Source: Herbaspirillum rhizosphaerae
GTDB lineage: Bacteria; Pseudomonadota; Gammaproteobacteria; Burkholderiales; Burkholderiaceae_D
Assembly (NCBI RefSeq): GCF_001189965.1
Contig: NZ_LFLU01000010.1
Span: 62,001-126,000 of the forward strand
Reading direction: 5' to 3'
DNA: 64,000 nucleotides
Shown here: piece by piece, positions 46,992 through 55,214 of the stretch
Position numbering within the stretch: position 1 is the first letter of the stretch
Layout: every line of letters starts with the position of its first letter
Made by a program: the position numbers and the translations under genes
Notes under the pieces: model-generated
What the model was told of the DNA's origin: nothing
Database searches by the model: none
The model's input: only the letters and a program-made list of their open reading frames with translations

Positions 46992-47693
46992 ATGCCAGAT
47001 TCTTTAGAACACGGACCAGTAACGGACACACTGAATCGCCTTTTCAGGGAAGCCGAAGAGGCCGATCGCAACTTGATGGCGCAGTTCACCGATGGCGAGT
47101 CGTCGGAGTTGCAGATCGAAAAAGCCGTTGCGGAGCATATCGCTGCGGAGACCCGGGATCTCCTCGGCTTCTATCATGGCTATGCCGACAATTTCCTCAA
47201 CGTGACGCAAGAATACGGTCGCTTCCTTTATCAATGCGCGCGCATGCGCGGAGCCAAGCGCATCGTCGAGTTCGGAACTTCCATGGGAATTTCGACGATA
47301 TACCTGGCTGCGGCTCTCCGCGACAATGGGGGCGGCCATTTGACCGGCACTGAACTGGAACCGGCCAAGGCAGCGCGTGCGCGCGCCAACCTGCAGGCGG
47401 CGGGATTGGCCGGCCTGGTGGATATTCGTGAAGGCGACGCCCGCGATACATTGGCTGATATGGATGGCGCAGTGGATTTGGTGTTGCTGGACGGCGCCTT
47501 CAGCCTCTACTTGCCGGTGCTGCAACTGATCGAGCCACATCTGACGTCCGGAGCGGCGGTCCTGGCTGAAAATGCCTTCGATCATGGCAATGCTTATCTG
47601 ACCTATGTTCGTGATCCCGCTAACGGTTACCGCTCGCAGGCGCTGGCGATCAACGAAGGGCGCGGAAATGAGTTCAGCGTGCGCACGCATTGA
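46992..47693 (+). CDS. Class I SAM-dependent O-methyltransferase
   Basis: 233-residue methyltransferase related to catechol/caffeoyl-CoA O-methyltransferases. The SAM-binding motif I is RIVEFGTSMGISTIYLAAALR (about residues 89-109), followed by LTGTELEPAKAARARANL and motif DLVLLDGAF (about 172-180). ATG 46992 follows GGAG by nine bases; earlier in-frame ATGs (46902, 46944) lack ribosome sites. It is divergent from the AraC regulator. Substrate unknown; a phenolic acceptor is possible but not shown. Confidence 0.88.
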   Translation: MPDSLEHGPVTDTLNRLFREAEEADRNLMAQFTDGESSELQIEKAVAEHIAAETRDLLGFYHGYADNFLNVTQEYGRFLYQCARMRGAKRIVEFGTSMGISTIYLAAALRDNGGGHLTGTELEPAKAARARANLQAAGLAGLVDIREGDARDTLADMDGAVDLVLLDGAFSLYLPVLQLIEPHLTSGAAVLAENAFDHGNAYLTYVRDPANGYRSQALAINEGRGNEFSVRTH

Positions 47694-47756
47694 TCGCCAC
47701 CGGCGAGGCCTTGAGGCGAATGACGCCTTGCCGGTGGCCGACACCCGAACGCGGCG

Positions 47757-48233
47757 TCAATCCAGTGTATCAAGCGCATCCGCAAACTTGCGCATGAGGC
47801 GCACCAATTCATCCATCTCGGTTTGCTCCCAGGAAGCGAAGATTTTCTTGCCTATGCGTTCGCGCGCGGCGTCGACCAGGTCGGTCATTCCCTTTCCCTT
47901 GGCGGTGACCGAGGCCATGCGAATCCGGCGATCGGCGGCGCTGCTTTCTCTGCGCACCAGTCCCAGTTCTTCCAGTTTCGAAACCTGGCGGCTGACGGTG
48001 GTGTAGTCGCGCCCGACGCGGTCTGCAATCTCCACCACACCGATAGGCCCCAGCTTTTCTATTCCGACGAGCAGGGGAAACAAGGCCCGGTCCAGGGGAA
48101 TGCCTGCTTCCTTGATCATCGCCTCATCTCGCTGCGGGCGATTCATCGCACTCGCGATACTGATCAGCGTTCCGTGCAGAATCTTGAGTTGCGACGATAT
48201 ATGTGTATCTTGCACATTTTTATCTGATGACAT
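47757..48233 (-). CDS. MarR family transcriptional regulator
   Basis: 158-residue winged-helix repressor. The HTH and wing lie at about residues 60-105 (GPIGVVEIADRVGRDYTTVSRQVSKLEELGLVRRESSAADRRIRMASVTAKG). It is divergent from the FAD monooxygenase with a 44-base intergenic gap, a layout in which MarR proteins usually repress both genes and release on binding an aromatic ligand. Two matching 17-base imperfect palindromes lie over its own 5' coding end and in the gap. Confidence 0.93.
   Translation of the reverse strand: MSSDKNVQDTHISSQLKILHGTLISIASAMNRPQRDEAMIKEAGIPLDRALFPLLVGIEKLGPIGVVEIADRVGRDYTTVSRQVSKLEELGLVRRESSAADRRIRMASVTAKGKGMTDLVDAARERIGKKIFASWEQTEMDELVRLMRKFADALDTLD
48201..48217. 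promoter_or_regulatory. Candidate MarR operator 1
   Basis: ATGTGTATCTTGCACAT, imperfect palindrome with ATGTG-A and T-CACAT arms, inside the first dozen codons of the marR-type gene. It matches operator 2 at 13 of 17 positions. Confidence 0.5.
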
Positions 48234-48248
48234 ACACTCTCCTAAGTT

Positions 48249-48265
48249 ATGTGCATATTACACTT
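48249..48265. promoter_or_regulatory. Candidate MarR operator 2
   Basis: ATGTGCATATTACACTT, the same symmetry as operator 1, 48 bases from it centre to centre. It ends one base before the AAGAGG ribosome site of the monooxygenase, so a bound repressor would block transcription of that gene. Confidence 0.5.
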
Positions 48266-48277
48266 AAGAGGCCGATA

Positions 48278-49786
48278 ATGCTTATGAATAAAGAAGTCGA
48301 CGTATTGATCTGCGGAGCAGGCCCGACTGGCCTGACGCTGGCGCTTGTCCTGGCGCAACGGGGCGTTTCTTTCCGCCTCATTGAAAAAATGGAGGCGGCT
48401 TTTCACGGTTCGCGAGGAAAAGGCCTGCAACCTCGCACCCTGGAGATCTTTGAGGATGTGGGAATTCTCGAAAAAATCATGGCGGCAGGCGGACCCTATC
48501 CGCCGCAGCGCGAGTATCAGGATGACGGCAGCTGGCGTGACTCCCCGACTGCCGAGCAAAGGGCGCCGACAGCGTCGGAGCCCTATTCGATGCCGTGGAT
48601 GGTGCCGCAGTTTTCAACCGAAGCGGCGATGCGCGCCAAACTCGGCGAGCTGGGCCATCAGGTGGAGTTCGGCTGCGAACTGATCGGACTGGAACCGCAA
48701 GCGCAAGGCGTCAACGCGCGCGTCACCGGCCAAGACGGGGAGCATTTGCTGCGCGCACGCTATGTGGTGGCGGCAGACGGCGGGCGCAGCTTTGTGCGCA
48801 GTCTGCTGGAGATCGATTTTCCCGGCAAGACGCTGGGCGTCAGGGCGGTGGTCGCGGACGTATCCTTGCAAGGCTTGAGCCGGGATGTCTGGCATCGCTT
48901 CAGCGGCGGTGCGCAAGAACGGCAAATTGCCTTGTGTCCTCTGGCCGGAACCGATCTGTTCCAATTGCAGGCGGCGCTGGCCGGCGACGAACAGCCGGAC
49001 CTCTCCGCCGATGGTTTGACGAGAATGGTGTCGGAACGCACCGGCCGCACAGACATCGCCATCGTCGCCGTGCAATGGGCTTCGGTATTCCAGATGCATG
49101 CGCGACTGGCGCAACGATATCGCGTCGGTCGCGTCTTGCTGGCGGGAGATGCGGCGCACGTTCATCCGCCGACCGGCGGCCAGGGTCTCAACACGAGCGT
49201 GCAGGACGCCTACAACCTGGCGTGGAAACTTGCCGCCGTGCTGGCCGGTGCGGAAGAAACGCTGCTCGATACCTATGAAGAAGAGCGGCGTCCGATTGCC
49301 GCATCCATGCTGGGGTTGTCGACCAGACTGCTGGACGAAGCCAGGCGCGGCGAAATGCGCCGGGGAAGGGAAGTGCAGCAGCTCGACCTCGGGTATCCGG
49401 GATCATCGCTGGCCTTGGAAATGCCGGTGCGCCGGCAAGGACTGATGGCAGGGGACCGCGCGCCGGACGCGCCGGTCGCAACGCTCTCGGGTGCGCCGCG
49501 GCGTCTCTTCGAGCTGTTTCGCGGCACGCATTGGACCCTGATCGGATTTCACGTGCAGCCCGCGCGCGCACCGCAAGCTGATGACTTGCAGGTTCATCTC
49601 TTCGGACCCGGAGGAAACCTGGCGGACGTGAGCGGTCATTTCCGCGATGCCTACGGTCTCGAGAACGGTGACTGGGTGCTGGTGCGACCGGACGGTTACA
49701 TCGGCGCGATTGTCGCCTCGGACAATCTGGAGGCGCTCATGAATTACCTGCAACGCGCAGGAGTATCAGCGCATCGGGAGGAGTAA
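48278..49786 (+). CDS. FAD-dependent aromatic monooxygenase (PheA/TfdB family)
   Basis: 502-residue class A flavoprotein hydroxylase. The N-terminal dinucleotide-binding motif is VLICGAGPTGLTLALVLAQRG (about residues 8-28), the DG motif is VVAADGGRSFVRSLLEI, and the GD motif is VLLAGDAAHVHPPTGGQGLNTSVQDAYNLAWKLAAVL in adjoining parts (about 285-320). The C-terminal ~100 residues look like the thioredoxin-like domain of phenol hydroxylases. ATG 48278 is six bases after AAGAGG; ATG 48284 is possible. It likely hydroxylates an aromatic compound or antibiotic under control of the divergent MarR repressor. Confidence 0.92.
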   Translation: MLMNKEVDVLICGAGPTGLTLALVLAQRGVSFRLIEKMEAAFHGSRGKGLQPRTLEIFEDVGILEKIMAAGGPYPPQREYQDDGSWRDSPTAEQRAPTASEPYSMPWMVPQFSTEAAMRAKLGELGHQVEFGCELIGLEPQAQGVNARVTGQDGEHLLRARYVVAADGGRSFVRSLLEIDFPGKTLGVRAVVADVSLQGLSRDVWHRFSGGAQERQIALCPLAGTDLFQLQAALAGDEQPDLSADGLTRMVSERTGRTDIAIVAVQWASVFQMHARLAQRYRVGRVLLAGDAAHVHPPTGGQGLNTSVQDAYNLAWKLAAVLAGAEETLLDTYEEERRPIAASMLGLSTRLLDEARRGEMRRGREVQQLDLGYPGSSLALEMPVRRQGLMAGDRAPDAPVATLSGAPRRLFELFRGTHWTLIGFHVQPARAPQADDLQVHLFGPGGNLADVSGHFRDAYGLENGDWVLVRPDGYIGAIVASDNLEALMNYLQRAGVSAHREE

Positions 49787-49807
49787 TTGCCTGCTCCTGG
49801 CGGCAAG

Positions 49808-49833
49808 AAAAAGCCCGTAGCAATACGGGCTTT
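49808..49833. terminator. Bidirectional terminator between monooxygenase and YciI genes
   Basis: Ten-base perfect stem (AAAGCCCGTA and complement) with GCAA loop; TTT follows on + and TTTTTC on -, so it can end both convergent genes. Confidence 0.85.
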
Positions 49834-49845
49834 GCGTGCTGACCG

Positions 49846-50148
49846 TCAAACCGGCCGGACGATCGTGCCGGCGCTGTCGCCGACCACCGTCGTCCACAAG
49901 CGCACCTGCCATTGCGTGACCACGCCGTTGAGCACATACGGATCCTTGTTGGCGAAATTCTCGGCAACCTCGGGCGAGTCGCCCTTGAACAGCAGCATGG
50001 CTTCATCTTCCGGATCGCTGAGCGCGCCGCCGAGGATCAGCTCGCCGCGCTCGGCCGCCTCCCACGCGAATTTGAGATGGTCGTTGCGGAACGGCAGTTT
50101 GACGGTCTTGCTGTCTTTGACGAAGCGGTAAAAAAGAACGTAGTGCAT
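49846..50148 (-). CDS. YciI family protein
   Basis: 100-residue YciI-like protein with a ferredoxin-like fold. It starts MHYVLFYRFVKD and has the family's His-containing FRNDHLKFAWEAAERGELILGGALSDPEDEAMLLFKG. Members are thought to be small enzymes or stress-related proteins; the reaction is not established. It converges with the FAD monooxygenase across a shared terminator. Confidence 0.9.
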   Translation of the reverse strand: MHYVLFYRFVKDSKTVKLPFRNDHLKFAWEAAERGELILGGALSDPEDEAMLLFKGDSPEVAENFANKDPYVLNGVVTQWQVRLWTTVVGDSAGTIVRPV

Positions 50149-50220
50149 GTCGGCCTCTCTTCAGAATGATGCGATGCAATTGTATGTCGACTTGTCCCGG
50201 CAGTCGGATGTCGCCTGCGT

Positions 50221-51222
50221 TTATTCGAGCTGCTGCGCTCGACGCGAAGAGCCCTGGCGCCTCAGGTTGCGGAACCAGCGTTGTATCGGGGATTCAATCA
50301 GTTTGTAAGAGGCAACGCCTGCGCAAACGGTAAGCAGCGTGGCCAGCGCAATCAGCACCTCAGGGTCGAGGTGCGGATAGACGAGGTGAACAAGCTGTCC
50401 GCAAGCGGAGACAGTAAACACTTGTATCAGATAAATGGAGTAGGAGGCGTCGCCGAGCGTGACGATCCATTTGGGCAAGCCTCTGTCGCCTGCCGACGCC
50501 GCGCACCAGACAAGGAATGCCGACGGGACGCCAAGCCACAACAGGCGAAAATCCTGTTTCAGGATGACGACCAGAGCGGATGCGACGCCGATAAAGGCTA
50601 CTTCTATCCATTCGACGCGCCTGTTTTTGACGATCTGGCCGATCACGATGCCGGCAAGGAATTCAAGCATGATCTGCGCCGTCAGGAAATTCGCAATCGG
50701 ACCCGATGTCTGCATCAATGCACCCATGCCGACCAGGCATGAGATGGCCATGCAGACGGCGCGCCAACGGTGCCGCATGAGCAGCATCGAGGCCGCCGCG
50801 CTGATATAGAAAAACATTTCAAATTCAAGCGTCCAGCCGACATACAGGACAGGACTGGATTCGCCGAGAAACGAAACGAAGCCGAGCGACTCCGCCAGTT
50901 TGAGCCAGGTAAATTGCGCACTGGCCGAGCGATAGGCAAACGGTACGGCCAGCAGGGTCAAGATCCAGTAGATCGGGACGATGCGTTCAAGGCGGCGGCG
51001 GATGAACATCCCGGGTGGCGTATCGTCGTTGGCGTAATAGATGACAAAGCCGGAAATGACGAAAAACAAGTCCACGCCATACGTGCCGAACTTGAAGAAA
51101 TCAATGAACCGCGATGGAAAATCGGAATATTTGGTCGTGGCGACCGATGCATGAAAGATCACGACGGCGATGGCGGCAATGGCGCGGAGTAACTGGATGT
51201 AGTTTAGTTTTTTGCTACTCAT
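50221..51222 (-). CDS. Acyltransferase family 3 membrane protein (OafA/YrhL-like)
   Basis: 333-residue ten-helix acyltransferase that typically acetylates surface polysaccharides. It begins KKLNYIQLLRAIAAIAVVIFHAS (the conserved His in helix 1), then GVDLFFVISGFVIYY with RRRLERIVPIYWILT. The acceptor could be LPS or exopolysaccharide, but no glycan genes are adjacent here. Short Arg-rich C-terminus. ATG 51222 follows GAGGAAATC. Confidence 0.9.
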   Translation of the reverse strand: MSSKKLNYIQLLRAIAAIAVVIFHASVATTKYSDFPSRFIDFFKFGTYGVDLFFVISGFVIYYANDDTPPGMFIRRRLERIVPIYWILTLLAVPFAYRSASAQFTWLKLAESLGFVSFLGESSPVLYVGWTLEFEMFFYISAAASMLLMRHRWRAVCMAISCLVGMGALMQTSGPIANFLTAQIMLEFLAGIVIGQIVKNRRVEWIEVAFIGVASALVVILKQDFRLLWLGVPSAFLVWCAASAGDRGLPKWIVTLGDASYSIYLIQVFTVSACGQLVHLVYPHLDPEVLIALATLLTVCAGVASYKLIESPIQRWFRNLRRQGSSRRAQQLE

Positions 51223-51309
51223 GATTTCCTCTGGGCCGAATTGTATCAGGACTCATGAGCAGCCCGACCGCGGCGGCGTCGTGCATCGGTGCGCCGGCCA
51301 GCTTGTCGC

Positions 51310-51768
51310 TCATTGGCGCGGCGGGCGCTGGTAACAGATATCCCATTGTTCTTCGGCCACCTGCACAAAACCATGTCGCTGGTAAAAGCGGTTGGCATCG
51401 CTCCCTTTCAGCGCGCCGACACGCAAGGCCAGGCCTGCGCTGTCCGCGTGATCGAAGATCGTCGCGAGCACCGCGCCGCCGATGCCTTTGCCCTGGTGTT
51501 CCGGAAGGATGTACAGATGATCCAGCAGCAAGTGATCCGCTTTCGTCTTGAGTACGACAAAGCCGACGCGGCGCGTTTCATGAAGTACAAAGCGCGTATC
51601 GGCGGGCGAAAATCCCGATTGAAGGCGCTCGCGCGCCCTGACCGGATCGAAGCGTCCGACGCGCTCCAGGCTTTCGCGCATGGCGGCGATGCGGATGCCG
51701 ACCAGTTCGTCGAGGTCGGATGATGCTGTCGGCGCGAAACTGATGATGGGGGCGTCGTGTTGAGTCAT
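51310..51768 (-). CDS. GNAT family N-acetyltransferase
   Basis: 152-residue GNAT protein. The acetyl-CoA site is LYILPEHQGKGIGGAVLATIF (motif A, about residues 86-106) and motif B is DANRFYQRHGFVQVAEEQW. The start ATG 51768 is used because the longer frame adds 21 residues without similarity. Substrate unknown. It lies 88 bases after the acyltransferase gene and 22 bases from the DMT permease stop. Confidence 0.88.
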   Translation of the reverse strand: MTQHDAPIISFAPTASSDLDELVGIRIAAMRESLERVGRFDPVRARERLQSGFSPADTRFVLHETRRVGFVVLKTKADHLLLDHLYILPEHQGKGIGGAVLATIFDHADSAGLALRVGALKGSDANRFYQRHGFVQVAEEQWDICYQRPPRQ

Positions 51769-51790
51769 GATTTCAAGAGCTTCGCGAGTT

Positions 51791-52840
51791 TCAATGCCGG
51801 TGCCGGTGGTGCGCATCCGGGTAGTGTGCATGCGAGTGCGTCAGGCCGAGGTGTTGATGCCTGTGGCGATGCGTGACGCCGGGTGCGACCGGGACGTCGT
51901 GTTCATGCAGATGGTGTTCATCGTGGCTGTGCTCGTGATCGTGTTCCATCTCGTCATGGCGATGTGTATGCGCGTGGCGTTCCGATAAATGCAGCCAGAT
52001 GCCCCAGGCCATGAAGAGGCCGGCGACCACGAGTTGCGGCGTCAATCGTTCTCCGCTCAGCAGGGCCAGGCCGGCGCCGAAGAAGGGCGCGACGGAGAAG
52101 TAAGCGCCTGTCCGTGCGGTTCCCAGATGGCGCAGCGCTGCGACGAACAATGCAAGGCTGACGCCGTAAGCCAGAAAACCGACCAGCAAAGTGGCGCCGA
52201 TCACGGGCGCTTCCGGAAAGTGCGCGCCGGACAGCAAGGCCAGCACCAGGTTGGTGCCGCCGGCGGCAAGGCCTTTGACCGAGGCAATCCAGGTGGCATC
52301 GTTGAGCGAGACTTTGCGCGTCAGATTATTGTCGAGCCCCCACGCAAGGCAAGCGCCGAGTACGGCCAGCATCGGCCACAGCGTGACCGCCCCGGTCTGC
52401 GCAGGCCAGCTCAGGATGACGGCGCCCACGACGATGGCGAGCATGCCGAGCATGATGCGCCGGTCGACGTTTTCCTTGAAGGCGAACCATGCCAGCAGTG
52501 CAGTGAACACACCCTCTGCATTGAGCAGCAGCGATGCGGAAGACGCCGGCATGCCGGTCAGCCCCATCATCAGCAACACCGGGGCGAGTACGCCGCCGCA
52601 GGCGATGGCGCCGGCAAACCACAGCAGCTCAGCGCGCGCCGGCACGACTTGCCTGGCGCCGCTGATCCGACGGTAGGTGGTCAACCCGAGGCCTGAACCG
52701 AGATAGAGCAGGGCGGCGATCATCCACGGCGAATTGTTCTTCAGCAGCATGCCGGCCAGCGGCGTAGCCGCGCCGAACAGCAATGCCGCAAGCAAGGCTG
52801 CCTGAGGACCGGATGAGGCGATGTTTTTCAATTTGCGCAT
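51791..52840 (-). CDS. DMT family permease with histidine-rich C-terminal tail
   Basis: 349-residue transporter: ten EamA-type helices in the first ~280 residues (LFGAATPLAGMLLKNNSPWMIAALLYLGSG at the start; GAYFSVAPFFGAGLALLSGERLTPQLVVAGLFMAWG at the end). A hydrophilic tail of about 66 residues follows, with roughly 24 histidines, including HDHEHSHDEHHLHEHD and a terminal HHRHRH. Such tails bind Zn, Ni or Co in metal transporters, so metal export, or regulation by metal, is a reasonable inference. The gene lies alone between GNAT and hydrolase genes. Confidence 0.88.
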   Translation of the reverse strand: MRKLKNIASSGPQAALLAALLFGAATPLAGMLLKNNSPWMIAALLYLGSGLGLTTYRRISGARQVVPARAELLWFAGAIACGGVLAPVLLMMGLTGMPASSASLLLNAEGVFTALLAWFAFKENVDRRIMLGMLAIVVGAVILSWPAQTGAVTLWPMLAVLGACLAWGLDNNLTRKVSLNDATWIASVKGLAAGGTNLVLALLSGAHFPEAPVIGATLLVGFLAYGVSLALFVAALRHLGTARTGAYFSVAPFFGAGLALLSGERLTPQLVVAGLFMAWGIWLHLSERHAHTHRHDEMEHDHEHSHDEHHLHEHDVPVAPGVTHRHRHQHLGLTHSHAHYPDAHHRHRH

Positions 52841-52900
52841 GATGATTTTGCAGGCCGGTTGGAAGCAGATCTATTTTAATCCCTCGCCGGATGGCTCAAG

Positions 52901-53971
52901 TCAAGGCTCGCCCTTGCAGCCGGGTTGATCGAACAGCGCCGCCAATCCGCAAGCCGAGTGATACATGGCGTAGGTGCGATGGGCGACGTCCGGCACTTCC
53001 AGCAGGCGATGGCGTTGCGGCAATCGAGCGGCTTCAGCCGCGGCGTTGATATAGCGGAAATAAGCATGTCCGCGTTCCAGGCGAGTTGCGCCCTGGCTCT
53101 TGTAGCCGCAAGACAGGCCGAGCGCATCGGCGTTGGGATCGTTGTCGGCGGTGCCGAGCAGATACACGACATCGCGCTGCAGATAGTTCCTTTCCAAATC
53201 GGCGGGCGACACCGGCTGTTCCAGGTAAGTGGGCAGTTTGGAGGCGAAGCCGTTGTTCCATGTGCTCACGGCCGGACAGTTGGCACTGACGTCCGCGAAG
53301 CTGCCGTCCGGCTGCGGCCGCCTGTTGTCGAAGTACAGATAGGACGCCGGGTTGGCGACCACATAGCGCACGTGGATGTCGGCGCCGGCGAGATTCTGCA
53401 TGGCGCGTCCGGCGACTGCGTAGCGCTGCACGAACTGGCCGCCGGCCGAGTGGCCGGCCAGCACGACGTCTTTCAGATTGGGAAACAGCCGGCGATCGGC
53501 CAAGCGCGCAAAGAGCGCGTCCATCACGGCGAAGGTGCTGATCGGCGCGGGCGATCTGGCATCGTAGCCTTGCTGCCATCCGCTTTCCTGCCACAGCAAG
53601 GTGGCGGCGGAGAGGTGATGAGCGGCAGCGTCGGTTGCGGTAAGAAATTGCGGCGTGATCAGGAGCGTATGGGCGGCGAGGGCGCCGGCACGTCGCTGCA
53701 GGTCCTTGTCGGCGTCGACGTCGCGGCGCGGCCAGCCGTGAATGATGATGACGGCGCGCGTGATATCTGTTTGCGCAAATTGCCAGTCGCGCGAGACGCG
53801 TATCGGTATGTCGCCTGCGCCCCTTATCGTTTGTACATGAAAGCGATCTTGCAGCACCATCGGCACCGGGCTGTTGACGACGTCGATTTCCGCCGCGTCG
53901 GCGGCGTGCAGGAGCGATACGCAGAACATCATCCTTGGTATCAGCATATGAAGCCTGCGGATGAGCAGCAT
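52901..53971 (-). CDS. Exported alpha/beta hydrolase
   Basis: 356-residue predicted secreted hydrolase. The start ATG 53971 follows AAAGGA and gives a signal peptide MLLIRRLHMLIPRMMFCVSLLHAADA (two parts). The body has VIIIHGWPRRDVDADK (oxyanion region), the nucleophile elbow VVLAGHSAGGQFVQRY and a C-terminal His in VPDVAHRTYAMYHSACG. Esterase or peptidase-like; substrate unknown. It faces the binding-protein/c-di-GMP pair across a 430-base gap. Confidence 0.85.
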   Translation of the reverse strand: MLLIRRLHMLIPRMMFCVSLLHAADAAEIDVVNSPVPMVLQDRFHVQTIRGAGDIPIRVSRDWQFAQTDITRAVIIIHGWPRRDVDADKDLQRRAGALAAHTLLITPQFLTATDAAAHHLSAATLLWQESGWQQGYDARSPAPISTFAVMDALFARLADRRLFPNLKDVVLAGHSAGGQFVQRYAVAGRAMQNLAGADIHVRYVVANPASYLYFDNRRPQPDGSFADVSANCPAVSTWNNGFASKLPTYLEQPVSPADLERNYLQRDVVYLLGTADNDPNADALGLSCGYKSQGATRLERGHAYFRYINAAAEAARLPQRHRLLEVPDVAHRTYAMYHSACGLAALFDQPGCKGEP

Positions 53972-54103
53972 GCATTTTCCTTTCTCCTCGCTACGCGCAA
54001 GTTTGTGGCAGTGGGGCAAGAGGCGCATTGTCGCATTCCGCCTCATCGCGAGGCTGACATTTCGCTGAACTTTCTGCTCCTGCCCATCGGCTCCGTATCC
54101 GGC

Positions 54104-54120
54104 GTAAACAGCCTGTTTAC
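54104..54120. promoter_or_regulatory. Palindrome, candidate operator
   Basis: GTAAACAGCCTGTTTAC: perfect 7-base arms, 3-base centre, flanked by CCGG on both sides (one base offset). About 130 bases upstream of the hydrolase start and about 280 bases upstream of the binding-protein start. Confidence 0.35.
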
Positions 54121-54329
54121 CGGCCTATTTCCTCGGTTGCAGTTTAATGGGTCGTCGGGTAACATCAGCCGACTAGCGCGCTGGTGATTTCAATAGAATG
54201 ATCCGCCGCGATGCGTCATTTTCATGATGACACGAGGTTGGTCTGAGGCAATAAAAAATAATCCTCAGGCAAACGAATCAACGAACAACGAATGCCGATA
54301 GCCAGCAAGTCATCAGCAAGCCATAAAAC

Positions 54330-54359
54330 GGATGTACACGGATGCACACTGATGCACGC
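54330..54359 (+). repeat. Three degenerate 10-base tandem repeats
   Basis: GGATGTACAC, GGATGCACAC, TGATGCACGC in tandem, each differing from the next by one to two bases. They include two ATG triplets, one of which (54342) is an alternative start of the binding-protein gene. Confidence 0.55.
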
Positions 54360-54401
54360 GAAGGGGGCCGTATTTCTGTCATTGTTATCGCCGGGGGGGC
54401 G

Positions 54402-55214
54402 GTGATCCGCCGCCGCTTTGTCCGTATTGCTTGCGCCTGCAGTCTGTTGCTTGCGGCGTTGATGCCGGGTGCGGCCAGCGCCGGCGGTCCCGATTGTTCC
54501 CGTCCTTATACCCTCGCCCTGCATGATCACGGCCTGTTGTACTCCGCCGATACCGATACCGGCATCGACAAGGACTTCGCCGACGAACTGATTCGCCGCA
54601 GCGGCTGCAAGGTCGGCGTGAGCCTGATGTCGCGTGCGCGCATCTGGCAACTGATCGAATCGGGCGCGCTCGACTTCAGCCTGTCGGGCATCGCCAATCC
54701 GGAGCGCCGCCGCTTTGCCTCATTCGCCTGGTACTTCAGCAACAAGTACTACCTGCTGGTGCGCAAGGATGCCAACATGCGCCAACTGGCGGAATTCGAA
54801 CGCAGCGAAAAATTCCGCCTCGGCGTGATCCGCAGTTTCCGCTACAGCGACTCGGCCAATCGCCTGGTCGACACGCTGACGGCGGCCAATCGCGTCACGC
54901 AGGCCGGCGGTCTCGATCCGCTGTACAAGGCGCTGCTGGCCAATCGCATCCAGGGCATGATCATGGAACCCTTCGACTATCCGGTGGTGGAAGAGAAACA
55001 TATCCGCGACGTGACGTCGATCATTGAATTCAACGATCCCTCGGTGCCGCACGGTCTCATCATGTCCAAAAAAGCCTTGTCGGAGCCGGAGCGCGACAAG
55101 TGGCGCGCGCTGGTCAACGAGATGCGCGCCGACGGCACCATCCGTCGCATTTTTGAAAAATATTTCTCGCCGTCGCTGGCCGCGACGATGGTCGAATTCC
55201 AGGCGGAGCCGTGA
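54402..55214 (+). CDS. Periplasmic solute-binding protein family 3, coupled to a c-di-GMP sensor gene
   Basis: About 270 residues of amino-acid-type binding protein. The GTG start at 54402 gives a clean signal peptide (RRRFVRIACACSLLLAALM, cleavage after ASA); an ATG at 54342 would add 20 residues. The mature part begins RPYTLALHDHGLLYSADTDTGIDKDFADELIRRSGCKV, then DFSLSGIANPERRRFASFAWYF, typical of the family in adjacent pieces. Its TGA overlaps the GTG of the next gene (GTGA). With no ABC permease nearby, it more likely presents a ligand to the CHASE domain of that sensor than feeds a transporter; this is inference. Confidence 0.88.
   Translation: MIRRRFVRIACACSLLLAALMPGAASAGGPDCSRPYTLALHDHGLLYSADTDTGIDKDFADELIRRSGCKVGVSLMSRARIWQLIESGALDFSLSGIANPERRRFASFAWYFSNKYYLLVRKDANMRQLAEFERSEKFRLGVIRSFRYSDSANRLVDTLTAANRVTQAGGLDPLYKALLANRIQGMIMEPFDYPVVEEKHIRDVTSIIEFNDPSVPHGLIMSKKALSEPERDKWRALVNEMRADGTIRRIFEKYFSPSLAATMVEFQAEP

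Larger units (their letters stand above)
53972..54401. other. 430-base divergent intergenic region, no gene seen
   Basis: No credible coding frame. It holds a palindrome (54104-54120), a CTGAGG/CCTCAG inverted repeat around an A-rich loop (54243-54268), three AACGAA repeats (about 54273-54294), and three 10-base tandem repeats at 54330-54359. The density of small repeats suggests a control region for both flanking genes. No strong sigma-70 pair was found. Confidence 0.6.

Noticed and set aside
44618-50148. Genomic island integrated at tRNA-Thr
   Set aside because: Accessory-looking genes follow the tRNA, but no integrase and no second copy of the tRNA 3' end was seen in the window.
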